Assembly (NCBI GenBank): GCA_035686365.1
Contig: DASRZM010000012.1
Span: 1-58,879 of the forward strand
From: DASRZM01 sp035686365
GTDB taxonomy: Bacteria; Pseudomonadota; Gammaproteobacteria; Xanthomonadales; Xanthomonadaceae
Direction: 5' to 3'
DNA length: 58,879 nucleotides
In this document: piece after piece, positions 1-8,312 of the stretch
Layout: each line of letters starts with the position of its first letter
Position numbering within the stretch: the stretch's first letter is position 1
Program-made: the position numbers and the translations under genes
Notes under the pieces: generated by a model
Told to the model about the DNA's origin: nothing
Database searches by the model: none
Seen by the model: only the letters and a program-made list of their open reading frames with translations

Positions 1-75
1 CCGACGCGGACCCGGAGCGCAGCGGAGGGCGCGAGGACAGCGCCGTAGCGCGATCCCGGTACGGCGGCGCGCGGC
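1..75. repeat. Right end of a TIR-bounded repeat element (copy 1, cut by the window start)
   Basis: Bases 1-75 match 13799-13873 almost exactly. The stretch includes the right terminal inverted repeat at 40-75, which starts GCGCCGTAGCGC and ends GCGCGCGGC. The rest of the element would lie left of the window. It sits about 125 bp upstream of purB. Confidence 0.85.
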
Positions 76-165
76 CCCGCAACGGAGCGCCTGATCGACT
101 TCGAGCGCTCCCTCGACCCGCGTCGACGGACCGGGGCCGACCACCTGGCGGCCATGGGTGGCGTG

Positions 166-171
166 TAGAAT
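166..171 (+). promoter_or_regulatory. Possible -10 box of purB
   Basis: TAGAAT lies 30 bp before the purB start codon. This hexamer is a good sigma70 -10 match, but no convincing -35 box is seen at 16-18 bp spacing, so the call is tentative. Confidence 0.3.
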
Positions 172-200
172 TCGCGGTTGCATCCCAGCCAATCCCGCCG

Positions 201-1568
201 ATGTCCGACTCCGCCCTGACCGCGCTGTCCCCGCTGGACGGCCGCTACGCCGCGCGGCTCGAGCCGCTGCGCCCGATCCTGTCCGAACACGGGCTGATCC
301 GCGCACGCGCGCACGTGGAAGTCGAGTGGCTGATCGCGCTGGCCGCCGAGCCCGGCGTGACCGAGCTTGCACCGCTTCCGGCGGAGGCCATTGCCAGCCT
401 GCGCGGCCTGGTCGCGGACTTCACGGTCGAGCACTCCGCACGGGTCAAGCAGATCGAACGCGAGACCAACCACGACGTCAAGGCCGTGGAGTATTTCCTG
501 AAGGAAGTCCTGAGCGGGGATGCCGACCTTGCCGGCGCGCTGGAATTCGTGCACTTCGCCTGCACCAGCGAGGACATCAACAACCTGGCCTACGCGACCC
601 TGCTGGTCCAGGTCCGCGACCAGGTGCTGCAGCCGGGCCTGACCCGGCTCTCCGGACGCCTGCGCGCGATGGCGCATGCGCTGGCCGACCAGCCGATGCT
701 GTCCCGCACGCACGGCCAGAGCGCCTCGCCGACCACGCTGGGCAAGGAGCTGGCCAATGTCGTGGCGCGGCTGGAACGGCAGCAGCGGCAACTGGGCGCC
801 ACCGAGCTGCTGGGCAAGATCAACGGCGCCGTGGGCAACTTCAACGCCCATGTGGTGGCCTACCCGGATCTGGACTGGCTCGGGCTCTCGCAACGGTTCG
901 TGGAGGCGCTGGGCCTGACCTGGAATCCCTACACCACCCAGATCGAGCCGCACGACTGCATCGCCGAGCTGTGCGACGTCTCCCGCCGCATCGCCACGAT
1001 CCTGGTCGACCTGTGCCGCGACATCTGGGGCTATGTCTCGCTGGGTTATTTCCGCCAGGCCCTGCGCTCCGGCGAAATCGGCTCTTCGACGATGCCGCAC
1101 AAGGTCAACCCGATCGACTTCGAGAACGCAGAGGGCAACCTGGGCGTGGCCATCGCCCTGTTCGGGCATTTCTCGGAAAAGCTGCCGCTCAGCCGCTGGC
1201 AGCGCGACCTGACCGACTCCACCGTCCTGCGCGCGCTGGGCGAGGCCTACGGCCATCTGCTGGTGGCGCTGGACTCGCTCGATCGCGGCCTGCCCAAGCT
1301 GTCCGCCGCCGCCGAAGCCATGGCCACGGATCTGGCCGGCAACTGGGAGGTGCTTGCCGAGGCGGTCCAGACGGTCATGCGGCGCCACGGCCTGCCCAAG
1401 CCCTACGAGCGGCTGAAGGAACTCACGCGCGGATCGCGCATCAGCGCCGAGCAGCTGCGGGCCTTCATCGAGGCGCTCGAGCTGCCCGCGGATGCCCGTC
1501 AGAGGCTGCTGCAGCTCACGCCCGCCGCCTACACCGGACTGGCCGAGCGCCTGGCCCGCGAGGTCTGA
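201..1568 (+). CDS. purB: Adenylosuccinate lyase
   Basis: Cytosolic enzyme of purine synthesis. It splits fumarate from SAICAR and from adenylosuccinate. The 455-residue length equals that of the E. coli-type PurB. The fumarase/aspartase signature with SSTMPHKVNP is near residues 294-303, and the general-acid histidine is H171 in SRTHGQ. The ATG at 201 is chosen because the protein then begins MSDSALTALSPLDGRYAARL, the usual PurB N-terminus. Its stop codon is followed without a gap by the ATG of the next gene, so the two are probably co-transcribed. A larger ORF in another frame across the same DNA is a GC-composition shadow. Confidence 0.97.
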   Translation: MSDSALTALSPLDGRYAARLEPLRPILSEHGLIRARAHVEVEWLIALAAEPGVTELAPLPAEAIASLRGLVADFTVEHSARVKQIERETNHDVKAVEYFLKEVLSGDADLAGALEFVHFACTSEDINNLAYATLLVQVRDQVLQPGLTRLSGRLRAMAHALADQPMLSRTHGQSASPTTLGKELANVVARLERQQRQLGATELLGKINGAVGNFNAHVVAYPDLDWLGLSQRFVEALGLTWNPYTTQIEPHDCIAELCDVSRRIATILVDLCRDIWGYVSLGYFRQALRSGEIGSSTMPHKVNPIDFENAEGNLGVAIALFGHFSEKLPLSRWQRDLTDSTVLRALGEAYGHLLVALDSLDRGLPKLSAAAEAMATDLAGNWEVLAEAVQTVMRRHGLPKPYERLKELTRGSRISAEQLRAFIEALELPADARQRLLQLTPAAYTGLAERLAREV

Positions 1569-2741
1569 ATGCCGGCGCCGCCGATCGAGATCCAGGCCGG
1601 CGCGGCCGCGCCGCCCGGACTTGCGCCCGGCGAATTCCTGGCGCGCTACTGGCAGAAACATCCACTGCTGGTGCGCGGTGCATTCGCTGGCCTGCAGGCG
1701 CCGCTGTCCGCGGACGAGCTCGCCGGACTGGCCTGCGAACCGTACGCGATCGCGCGCCTGGTGCACCACGATCGCGCCACCGACGCCTGGCACCTCACGA
1801 CCGGCCCATTCGCCGAAGAAGTGTTCGCACAGCTGCCGCCGGAGGACTGGACCCTGCTGGTGCACGACGTGGACAAGTGGGACGCCGACGTCGCGCGTGT
1901 GCTCGATGCCTTCGCTTTCCTGCCGGCCTGGCGCATCGATGACGTCATGGTCAGCTTTGCCGCAGCGGGCGGGACCGTGGGGCCCCACCTGGACCACTAC
2001 GACGTCTTCCTGCTGCAGGGCACGGGCCTCCGCCGGTGGCTGATCAGTACCGACGCGCAGGCGCCGCACGCGTTGCGCCCGGATTCCGAACTCCGGCTGC
2101 TGCGCGAGTTCCATGCCACCCACGAATGGGTACTGGAACCGGGAGACATGCTGTACCTCCCGCCGGGTGTCCCGCACCATGGCATTGCAGTCGAAGCCGG
2201 CATGACCTTCTCGATCGGGATGCGTGCGCCAGCCGTGGCGGAACTGGTCCCGGACCTTGCCGGGTTCGTGGCCGAACGCATGGACGAATCGCGGCGCTAC
2301 GAAGACGCGGATCTGTCCTTGCCGTCCGACCCGCACGAGATCGATGCGGCCGCGCTGGGACGCGTGCGAGCCGCGCACGGCATGCTCGCCAGCGTCGATG
2401 CGGCGACGCTGGCCGAATGGTTCGGCCGCTTCATGACCCGCTATCGCAGCGCCGGCGAAATCGTCCCGCCCCCGGAACCGCCCACGCCCACCGAGGTCGA
2501 CCGGCAGCTGGACCAGGGCGCCAGGCTGGTCCGCCATCCGCTGGCGCGGGTGGCCTGGACACGCACCGATGAGGGCGCGCTGCTGTTCGTGGCCGGCGAG
2601 GCCTATCCGACCGCGTCGGCCAGCGCCCGCGCGGTGTGCTCCATCGGCTGCATCGACGCCGCCTGCTGGGCCGCACTGGATGCGCCCACGCACAATCTCC
2701 TGCATCATCTGGCGCGCGAAGGCGTCTTCGCATTCGAGTGA
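1569..2741 (+). CDS. roxA: JmjC/cupin ribosomal protein oxygenase, RoxA (YcfD) type
   Basis: Predicted 2-oxoglutarate- and Fe(II)-dependent hydroxylase. E. coli YcfD/RoxA hydroxylates an arginine of ribosomal protein L16 (established for the family). The double-stranded beta-helix carries the metal triad: H140 and D142 in GPHLDHYDVF, and a histidine in PPGVPHHG (H203 is the likely ligand). The C-terminal part (about residues 230-390) corresponds to the dimerisation and winged-helix region of the family. The 390 residues are close to family length. The ATG abuts the purB stop, which indicates translational coupling. Substrate identity here is inference. Confidence 0.9.
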   Translation: MPAPPIEIQAGAAAPPGLAPGEFLARYWQKHPLLVRGAFAGLQAPLSADELAGLACEPYAIARLVHHDRATDAWHLTTGPFAEEVFAQLPPEDWTLLVHDVDKWDADVARVLDAFAFLPAWRIDDVMVSFAAAGGTVGPHLDHYDVFLLQGTGLRRWLISTDAQAPHALRPDSELRLLREFHATHEWVLEPGDMLYLPPGVPHHGIAVEAGMTFSIGMRAPAVAELVPDLAGFVAERMDESRRYEDADLSLPSDPHEIDAAALGRVRAAHGMLASVDAATLAEWFGRFMTRYRSAGEIVPPPEPPTPTEVDRQLDQGARLVRHPLARVAWTRTDEGALLFVAGEAYPTASASARAVCSIGCIDAACWAALDAPTHNLLHHLAREGVFAFE

Positions 2742-2759
2742 TGGCACGGGCCCGACCGC

Positions 2760-3716
2760 GTGATCCCATCCGACTTCACCATCGAGGTCGCCCACTTCGA
2801 CAACGACCTGACAGCGCTGCGCGCGGTGCGCGAGCCGGTGTTCGTCATCGAACAGCGGGTCCCGATCGAACTGGAATGGGACGAGCTCGACCCGGTGTGC
2901 CAGCACGTGCTCGCGCGCGACCTGGCCGGCAGCCCGATCGGCACCGGCCGGCTCGCGCCCGACCACAGGATCGGCCGCATGGCGGTGCTTCCGGACTGGC
3001 GCAACCGTGGCGTCGGCGCGGCGATGCTCACCGCGCTGGTCGACCTGGCGCGCGGATCCGGATACAACGAAGTCGTCCTGCATGCCCAGGTGTCGGCGAT
3101 CCGTTTCTATCAGCGCCATGGCTTCCAGGCCTATGGCGAGCGCTTCGAGGAGGCCGGCATCGGCCACCAATGCATGCGCCGCGACCTGGAACCGTTCGCA
3201 CCGCGCACCTTGCCGTCGCTGCCGCCGCGACCCGAATCGATCGAACGCGCGATCGAAAGCCTCGAACAGGCGCAGGTGCTCTGCGCCGAGCTCATTGCCG
3301 ACACGCGCCGGGAACTGTGGATGTACACGCGCACGCTGGACCCGCTGCTGCTGGACCGCATCCCGGCGCTGCAGGGCATCCAGCGCCTGGCCACCGCAGG
3401 CCACGAGGTCGCCGTGCGCGTCATCGTCCAGGATCCGGCCACCGTGATGCGTGAAGGCCACGGGCTGATCGCCCTGGGCCAGCGGCTTTCCAGCAGCATC
3501 CTCTTCCGCACCGCGACCGACGAGGTGGACCTGCAGTACCCGTCGGCATTCGTGGCCAACGACCTGGGCGGATACCTGTTCCGGCCACTGGGCTCGCGCT
3601 TCGAGGGCACCGGCAACCGCTACGCGCCGGCGCGGGCGCGGCAGCTGGTCGACTACTTCGGCCGCGTCTGGGAACGTTCGACCCCGACCCTGGAATTCCG
3701 CCAGCTCCATATGTGA
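2760..3716 (+). CDS. GNAT-family N-acetyltransferase with an extra C-terminal domain
   Basis: Residues 1 to about 145 form a GNAT acetyltransferase. The acetyl-CoA pyrophosphate loop is at IGRMAVLPDWRNRGVGAAML (R/Q-x-x-G-x-G/A type), followed by FYQRHGFQAYGERF. Residues about 155-318 are a second domain with alternating beta/alpha character and the segment RRELWMYTRTLDPLLLDR. This looks like a phospholipase D-like fold, but no HKD motif is present, so it is probably non-catalytic (inference). Translation starts at GTG 2760, 18 bp after the stop of the oxygenase gene, and the ribosome site is weak. Substrate unknown. The order purB-oxygenase-GNAT suggests one transcript. Confidence 0.85.
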   Translation: MIPSDFTIEVAHFDNDLTALRAVREPVFVIEQRVPIELEWDELDPVCQHVLARDLAGSPIGTGRLAPDHRIGRMAVLPDWRNRGVGAAMLTALVDLARGSGYNEVVLHAQVSAIRFYQRHGFQAYGERFEEAGIGHQCMRRDLEPFAPRTLPSLPPRPESIERAIESLEQAQVLCAELIADTRRELWMYTRTLDPLLLDRIPALQGIQRLATAGHEVAVRVIVQDPATVMREGHGLIALGQRLSSSILFRTATDEVDLQYPSAFVANDLGGYLFRPLGSRFEGTGNRYAPARARQLVDYFGRVWERSTPTLEFRQLHM

Positions 3717-3783
3717 GCCGGGATCTGATCCGGGCGGGGTCCGCCTGCGCCCACCGCCGACAGCCCGCGACACGGCGCCCCGT

Positions 3784-3812
3784 TTCAGAGCCGCGTCCGC
3801 TCCGGCTATAAT
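3784..3812 (+). promoter_or_regulatory. Predicted sigma70 promoter of the sucAB-lpd operon
   Basis: A perfect -10 box TATAAT at 3807-3812 is preceded at 17 bp by TTCAGA (3784-3789, 4 of 6 matches to TTGACA). Transcription would start near 3819, leaving a leader of about 85 nt. This argues against the upstream TTG at 3824 as the sucA start and favours GTG 3905. Confidence 0.6.
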
Positions 3813-3904
3813 CCAAGCTTCTGTTGCTGCTATGCAGCACTGTCCGAAACTCCCTTTCCAGGCAACCACTTGCCGTTCCAGTGCGCGCGACCGACGCAGA
3901 CCCC

Positions 3905-6739
3905 GTGAGCAGCCGAATCGAGCAGTTCCGCCGTTCCTCCCACATCTCGGGTGGCAATGCCCGCTTTGTCGAGGATCTATACGAAGCCTGGCTGGTCGAC
4001 GCCGGCAGCGTCGACCCGCAGTGGCGCCGCTACTTCGAGCAGACCCGGGGCCCGGAAGCCGGCGAAGTCGCGCACTCGGCCGTCATCGAGCGCATCGCCC
4101 TGGCTGGCCGCTACAACGGCCACCCCGTGGCCCGGCCGGTAGACGACGGGCTGGCGCGACGCCAGGGCGGGGTGCTGAAGCTGGTCACCGCCTATCGCTC
4201 GCGCGGCCACCTGCAGGCCGACCTGGACCCGCTGCAGATGTGGGACAAGCCGGCCGCCCCGGACCTGGGCCTGGCATTCCACGGCCTGTCCGACGCCGAC
4301 CTGGGCACCGAGTTCAGCACCGGCACCTTCGGCGGTCCCGACCGGATGCCGCTGCGCTCGCTGCTCGAGCACCTCAGGGCGACGTACTGCGGCCCGATCG
4401 GCGCCGAGTTCATGCATATCGCCGACGCCGAACAGCGACGCTGGGTCTACGAGCGCATGGAGCGGGCCGGCGGTGACTATGGCCTGGATGCGGATCTCAA
4501 GCGCCATGTCCTGCGGCGTCTGACCGCGGCCGAAGGCCTGGAGCGCTACCTGCACACCAAGTACATCGGCCAGAAGCGCTTCTCCCTGGAGGGTGGCGAC
4601 AGCCTGATCCCGCTGATGGACCAGGTCGTCGAGCGCGCTGGCCGCGACGGCGTGCGCGAGATCGTGATCGGCATGGCCCACCGCGGCCGCCTGAACCTGC
4701 TGGTCAACACTCTGGGCAAGCCTGCGCAGCAGATGTTCGCGGAGTTCGAGGGCAAGCACGAGAGCCCGCGCGATCCTGCCCACACGGGCGATGTGAAGTA
4801 CCACATGGGCTTTTCCTCGGACGTCATCACCGAGGGCGGCCCGGTCCACCTGGCGCTGGGCTTCAACCCCTCGCACCTGGAGATCATCGACCCGGTGATC
4901 GTGGGCTCGGTGCGCGCACGGCAGACCCGCCGCGGCGACGCCGAGCGGCGCCAGGTGCTGCCGATCCTGATCCACGGAGACGCCGCATTCGCGGCACAGG
5001 GCGTGGTGATGGAACTGTTCCAGATGTCGCAGGCGCGCGGCTTCGCGGTCGGCGGCACCGTCCACGTGGTCATCAACAACCAGATCGGCTTCACCACCAG
5101 CCGTTCCGAGGATGCGCGCTCTACGATGTACTGCACCGACGTGGCCAAGATGGTCGGCGCACCGGTGCTGCACGTGAATGCCGACAACCCGGAGGCGGTG
5201 GTGTTCTGCGCCGCGCTGGCCTTCGATTTCCGCCAGCAGTTCCGCAAGGACGTGGTCATCGACCTGGTGTGCTACCGCCGCCACGGCCACAACGAGGCCG
5301 ACGAGCCGGCGGTCACGCAGCCGCTGATGTACGGGATCATCCGCAACCACCGGACCCCGCGCGAACTGTACGCCGAGCGGCTGCTTGCCGAGGGCGTGAT
5401 CGGCGCCGGCGATGCCGATCGCCAGATGGACGAGTACCGAGATCGCCTGGACCGCGGCGAGCGCGTGATCGCGCCGGCCGAACACGTCAAGGACGAGTTC
5501 GCGGTCGACTGGACGCCGTACATCGCCGGCGAGCTCGGCCACGAGGCCAGCACCGCGGTCGATGCCGGGGCCCTGGAAAAGGTTGCCAGGATCCTGAACG
5601 AGGTTCCCGACGGACTGAAGCTGCACGACCGCGTCGAGCGCATCTACCGGGAGCGCCGGAAAATGGCGCAGGGCCAGACGCCGATCGACTGGGGCTTCGC
5701 AGAGAACTGCGCCTACGGCACGCTCGTGGACGAGGGGTTCAAGCTGCGCCTGGTCGGCCAGGACACCGGCCGCGGGACGTTCTTCCACAGGCATGCGGTG
5801 CTCCACGGCCAGAATACCGGCGAGTCCGTGGTGCCGCTGCGCAAGCTCGCCGACGACCCGCACGAGGTGATGGTGATCGACTCGCTGCTGAGCGAGGAGG
5901 CGGTGATGGCCTTCGAGTACGGCTACGCCACCGCCGAGCCGACCACGCTGGTGATCTGGGAGGCCCAGTTCGGCGATTTCTGCAACGGCGCCCAGGTGGT
6001 CATCGACCAGTTCATCAGTTCCGGCGAAGCCAAGTGGGGCCGCCTGTGCGGCCTGGTGCTGATGCTTCCGCACGGTTACGAGGGCCAGGGGCCCGAGCAC
6101 TCCTCCGCGCGGCTGGAGCGCTTTCTGCAGCTGTGTGCGCTCGACAACATGCAGGTATGCGTTCCCACCACACCCGCCCAGATGTTCCACATGCTGCGCC
6201 GGCAGATGAAGCGCGACGCACGCAAGCCGCTGGTGGTGATGTCGCCCAAATCGATGCTGCGCAACCGGGCCTCGTACTCCTCGTTGCAGGAGCTGAGCTC
6301 CGGGGGGTTCCTGCGGGTGATCCCGGACGCCCGTGACCTGGATGCGAACAAGGTCGAGCGCGTGGTGGTGTGCGCAGGCAAGGTCTACTATGACCTGCTG
6401 GAAGAGGCCGACCGGAGCGGCCTGCGCGAGGTGGCGCTGGTGCGGGCCGAGCAGCTCTACCCGTTCCCGCGACCGGAACTCACCGCCGAACTCGGGCGCC
6501 TGGCGCACGCGCACACGGTGGTGTGGTGCCAGGAGGAGCCGATGAACCAGGGCGCCTGGTACCAGATCCACCACCACCTGCAGGCTTGCCTGCAGCCGGA
6601 CCAGAAACTGCACTATGCCGGTCGCGTGCGTTCGCCCTCTCCCGCCGTGGGCTTCCACGACACCCATGTGCAGGAACAGAAGCGCCTCGTGGAAGAGGCG
6701 CTGTCCGGCGAGCTTTCCGGTACCGTCGCAGCCGAGTGA
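3905..6739 (+). CDS. sucA: 2-oxoglutarate dehydrogenase E1 component
   Basis: Thiamine-diphosphate-dependent E1 of the TCA-cycle 2-oxoglutarate dehydrogenase complex. It decarboxylates 2-oxoglutarate and passes the succinyl group to the lipoyl arm of SucB. Diagnostic segments are SSHISGGNARFVEDLYEAWL at the N-terminus, IGMAHRGRLNLLVNTLGK, HGDAAFAAQGVVMELFQMS and VINNQIGFTT, all around the cofactor site, and PHGYEGQGPEHSSARLERFL toward the C-terminus. The open frame extends upstream to TTG 3824 (971 residues). GTG 3905 is preferred because the homologous N-terminus begins there and because the predicted transcription start leaves almost no leader before 3824. The product is then 944 residues, the usual length. 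It is first gene of sucA-sucB-lpd. Confidence 0.95.
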   Translation: MSSRIEQFRRSSHISGGNARFVEDLYEAWLVDAGSVDPQWRRYFEQTRGPEAGEVAHSAVIERIALAGRYNGHPVARPVDDGLARRQGGVLKLVTAYRSRGHLQADLDPLQMWDKPAAPDLGLAFHGLSDADLGTEFSTGTFGGPDRMPLRSLLEHLRATYCGPIGAEFMHIADAEQRRWVYERMERAGGDYGLDADLKRHVLRRLTAAEGLERYLHTKYIGQKRFSLEGGDSLIPLMDQVVERAGRDGVREIVIGMAHRGRLNLLVNTLGKPAQQMFAEFEGKHESPRDPAHTGDVKYHMGFSSDVITEGGPVHLALGFNPSHLEIIDPVIVGSVRARQTRRGDAERRQVLPILIHGDAAFAAQGVVMELFQMSQARGFAVGGTVHVVINNQIGFTTSRSEDARSTMYCTDVAKMVGAPVLHVNADNPEAVVFCAALAFDFRQQFRKDVVIDLVCYRRHGHNEADEPAVTQPLMYGIIRNHRTPRELYAERLLAEGVIGAGDADRQMDEYRDRLDRGERVIAPAEHVKDEFAVDWTPYIAGELGHEASTAVDAGALEKVARILNEVPDGLKLHDRVERIYRERRKMAQGQTPIDWGFAENCAYGTLVDEGFKLRLVGQDTGRGTFFHRHAVLHGQNTGESVVPLRKLADDPHEVMVIDSLLSEEAVMAFEYGYATAEPTTLVIWEAQFGDFCNGAQVVIDQFISSGEAKWGRLCGLVLMLPHGYEGQGPEHSSARLERFLQLCALDNMQVCVPTTPAQMFHMLRRQMKRDARKPLVVMSPKSMLRNRASYSSLQELSSGGFLRVIPDARDLDANKVERVVVCAGKVYYDLLEEADRSGLREVALVRAEQLYPFPRPELTAELGRLAHAHTVVWCQEEPMNQGAWYQIHHHLQACLQPDQKLHYAGRVRSPSPAVGFHDTHVQEQKRLVEEALSGELSGTVAAE

Positions 6740-6760
6740 TGCCGGACAGGTTGCGACACT

Positions 6761-6890
6761 GGCAGGCTGTTGAAAAACAGCCTGCCAGCCGCCGCCATGG
6801 ACGGCGGCGCGGCGAAGCAAGCACGCAAGCGCTTGATTCGCCGTGAGCGAGTCCGATCCAGTCCAGGATGGACTGGATCAGACCTTCCCT
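6761..6890. repeat. Composite hairpin element between sucA and sucB (family B, copy 1)
   Basis: Four successive inverted repeats are visible. The first, 6761-6786, has 10-bp arms GGCAGGCTGT/ACAGCCTGCC and loop TGAAAA. The second is a GCCGCCG/CGGCGGC hairpin near 6788-6808. The third has arms GGCGAA/TTCGCC with inner CAAGC/GCTTG, about 6811-6842. The fourth, 6855-6879, has arms GATCCAGTCC/GGACTGGATC and loop AGGAT. The same modules recur at 28593-28746, in part at 33389-33440 and 34358-34418, and in short form at 50761-50806. In this operon it could attenuate read-through or protect the sucA 3' end (inference). Confidence 0.8.
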
Positions 6891-6927
6891 GGATATCGTC
6901 CTACGAATCGATCAAGGCCCCGCACCC

Positions 6928-8160
6928 ATGAGCACCGAAGTCAAAGTCCCGGTACTTCCCGAATCCGTCTCCGACGCCACCATCGCAGGCTGGCACAAGA
7001 AGGCAGGCGATGCGGTCAAGCGCGACGAGAACCTGGTGGACCTGGAGACCGACAAGGTCGTGCTCGAGGTCCCCTCGCCGGTGGACGGCGTGCTCAAGGA
7101 GATCCGCGCCGAGTCCGGCGCCACCGTCAACAGCCAGCAGGTGATCGCCATCATCGAGGCCGGCGCCGCGGCGGTCGACGAGGGCAAGGGCGAGAAGCCG
7201 ACCGCAAAGGACGCAAAGGAAGACAAGAAGGACGAGAAGAAGTCCGCCCCCGAGAAGGCCGGCAAGGACAGGGAACTCAAGTCCGCGAAGCAGCCGGAGA
7301 AGAAGGAGTCGGGCAAGGGCGCCGAGCTGTCGCCAGCGGGGCGCCGCGTGGCCGGGGAGCACGACATCGACGCCTCGCAGGTCGAGGGCAGCGGTCGTGG
7401 CGGCCGCGTGACCAAGGAGGACCTGGTCAACTACATGCGCGCCGGTGGCGAAGCCGGTGCGCGCGCACAGGAGCGCGTCAGGATGACCCGCATCCGCCAG
7501 CGCATCGCCGAGCGCATGATGGAGGCGAAGAACTCCATCGCCATGCTCACCTCGTTCAACGAGGTCGACCTGTCCAGGGTCAAGGCCATGCGCAGGGAGC
7601 TGGGCGAGCAGTTCGAGAAGAGCCACGGCGTGCGCCTGGGCTTCATGAGCTTCTTCGTCAAGGCCGCTGCCAATGCACTGATGCGGCGACCGGTCGTCAA
7701 CGCCTCGGTCGACGGCGACGAGATCCTCTACCACGGCTATGCGGACATTTCGATCGCGGTGGCGACCGAAAAGGGACTGGTCACTCCGGTACTGCGCAAT
7801 GCCGACCGCATGGGGTTCGACGAGATCGAGGCGGCGATCGCCGACTATGCGAAGGCGGCGCGCGAGGGCAGCCTGAAGCTCGAGGACCTGCAGGGCGGCA
7901 CCTTCACGGTCACCAACGGCGGCACCTTCGGCTCACTGATGTCCACGCCGATCGTCAATCCGCCGCAATCGGCGATCCTGGGCATGCACGCGATCAAGGA
8001 CCGCCCGGTCGCCGTGGAGGGCCAGGTCGTGGTCGCGCCGATGATGTACATCGCCCTGTCCTACGACCACCGCATCGTCGACGGCAAGGATGCGGTGCTG
8101 TTCCTGGTCGATATCAAGGAGCAGCTCGAGGACCCGCATCGGATGCTGCTGGGTCTTTGA
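6928..8160 (+). CDS. sucB: Dihydrolipoyllysine succinyltransferase (E2 of 2-oxoglutarate dehydrogenase)
   Basis: E2 core of the 2-oxoglutarate dehydrogenase complex, which transfers succinyl from its lipoyl arm to CoA. The N-terminal lipoyl domain (residues 1-77) has the lipoylated lysine K43 in DLETDKVVLEV. A strongly charged Lys/Glu/Asp linker follows at about 88-138. The peripheral subunit-binding domain is at about 138-172 (SPAGRRVAGEHDID). The catalytic domain ends with the active-site SYDHRIVDGKDAV near residue 381. The start is placed at ATG 6928 (MSTEVKVPVLPESVSD). The upstream in-frame ATG at 6868 lies inside the repeat element and would add 20 unrelated residues. Length 410. Confidence 0.96.
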   Translation: MSTEVKVPVLPESVSDATIAGWHKKAGDAVKRDENLVDLETDKVVLEVPSPVDGVLKEIRAESGATVNSQQVIAIIEAGAAAVDEGKGEKPTAKDAKEDKKDEKKSAPEKAGKDRELKSAKQPEKKESGKGAELSPAGRRVAGEHDIDASQVEGSGRGGRVTKEDLVNYMRAGGEAGARAQERVRMTRIRQRIAERMMEAKNSIAMLTSFNEVDLSRVKAMRRELGEQFEKSHGVRLGFMSFFVKAAANALMRRPVVNASVDGDEILYHGYADISIAVATEKGLVTPVLRNADRMGFDEIEAAIADYAKAAREGSLKLEDLQGGTFTVTNGGTFGSLMSTPIVNPPQSAILGMHAIKDRPVAVEGQVVVAPMMYIALSYDHRIVDGKDAVLFLVDIKEQLEDPHRMLLGL

Positions 8161-8262
8161 GGTCCAGGGCCCAGGGCTCGGAGGTCAGGGCCCAGGCGAC
8201 AACCGTGACCGCGATCCGGTGCCCTGATCCCTGAAATCCGGACCCTGACTCCGAACAGCCAT
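8161..8262. repeat. Degenerate CCCTGA/CAGGG-rich spacer between sucB and lpd
   Basis: The spacer consists of imperfect repeats: TCAGGGCCCAGG-like units around 8166-8198, then GATCCCTGAAATCC and ACCCTGACTCC at 8226-8252. A similar stretch, GATCCCTGACCTCTGAGCCC, lies at 43730-43748 between ccmE and ccmF. Both sit inside operons, between genes that elsewhere are closely packed. No ORF or clear hairpin terminator is seen in it. Confidence 0.45.
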
Positions 8263-8312
8263 CGAGCGGGCGCGCATCCGTCCGCGACCAAGCTCCGGAA
8301 AGGACGAACCAC

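Noticed and set aside
3824..3904. 27-codon N-terminal extension of sucA from TTG
   Set aside because: It lies almost at the predicted transcript start and is not homologous to SucA N-termini.
3977..6820. 947-codon open frame antisense to sucA
   Set aside because: It mirrors the codon phase of sucA in GC-rich DNA, has no recognisable domain, and reads as His/Val/Leu-rich low-complexity sequence. sucA on the other strand is unambiguous.
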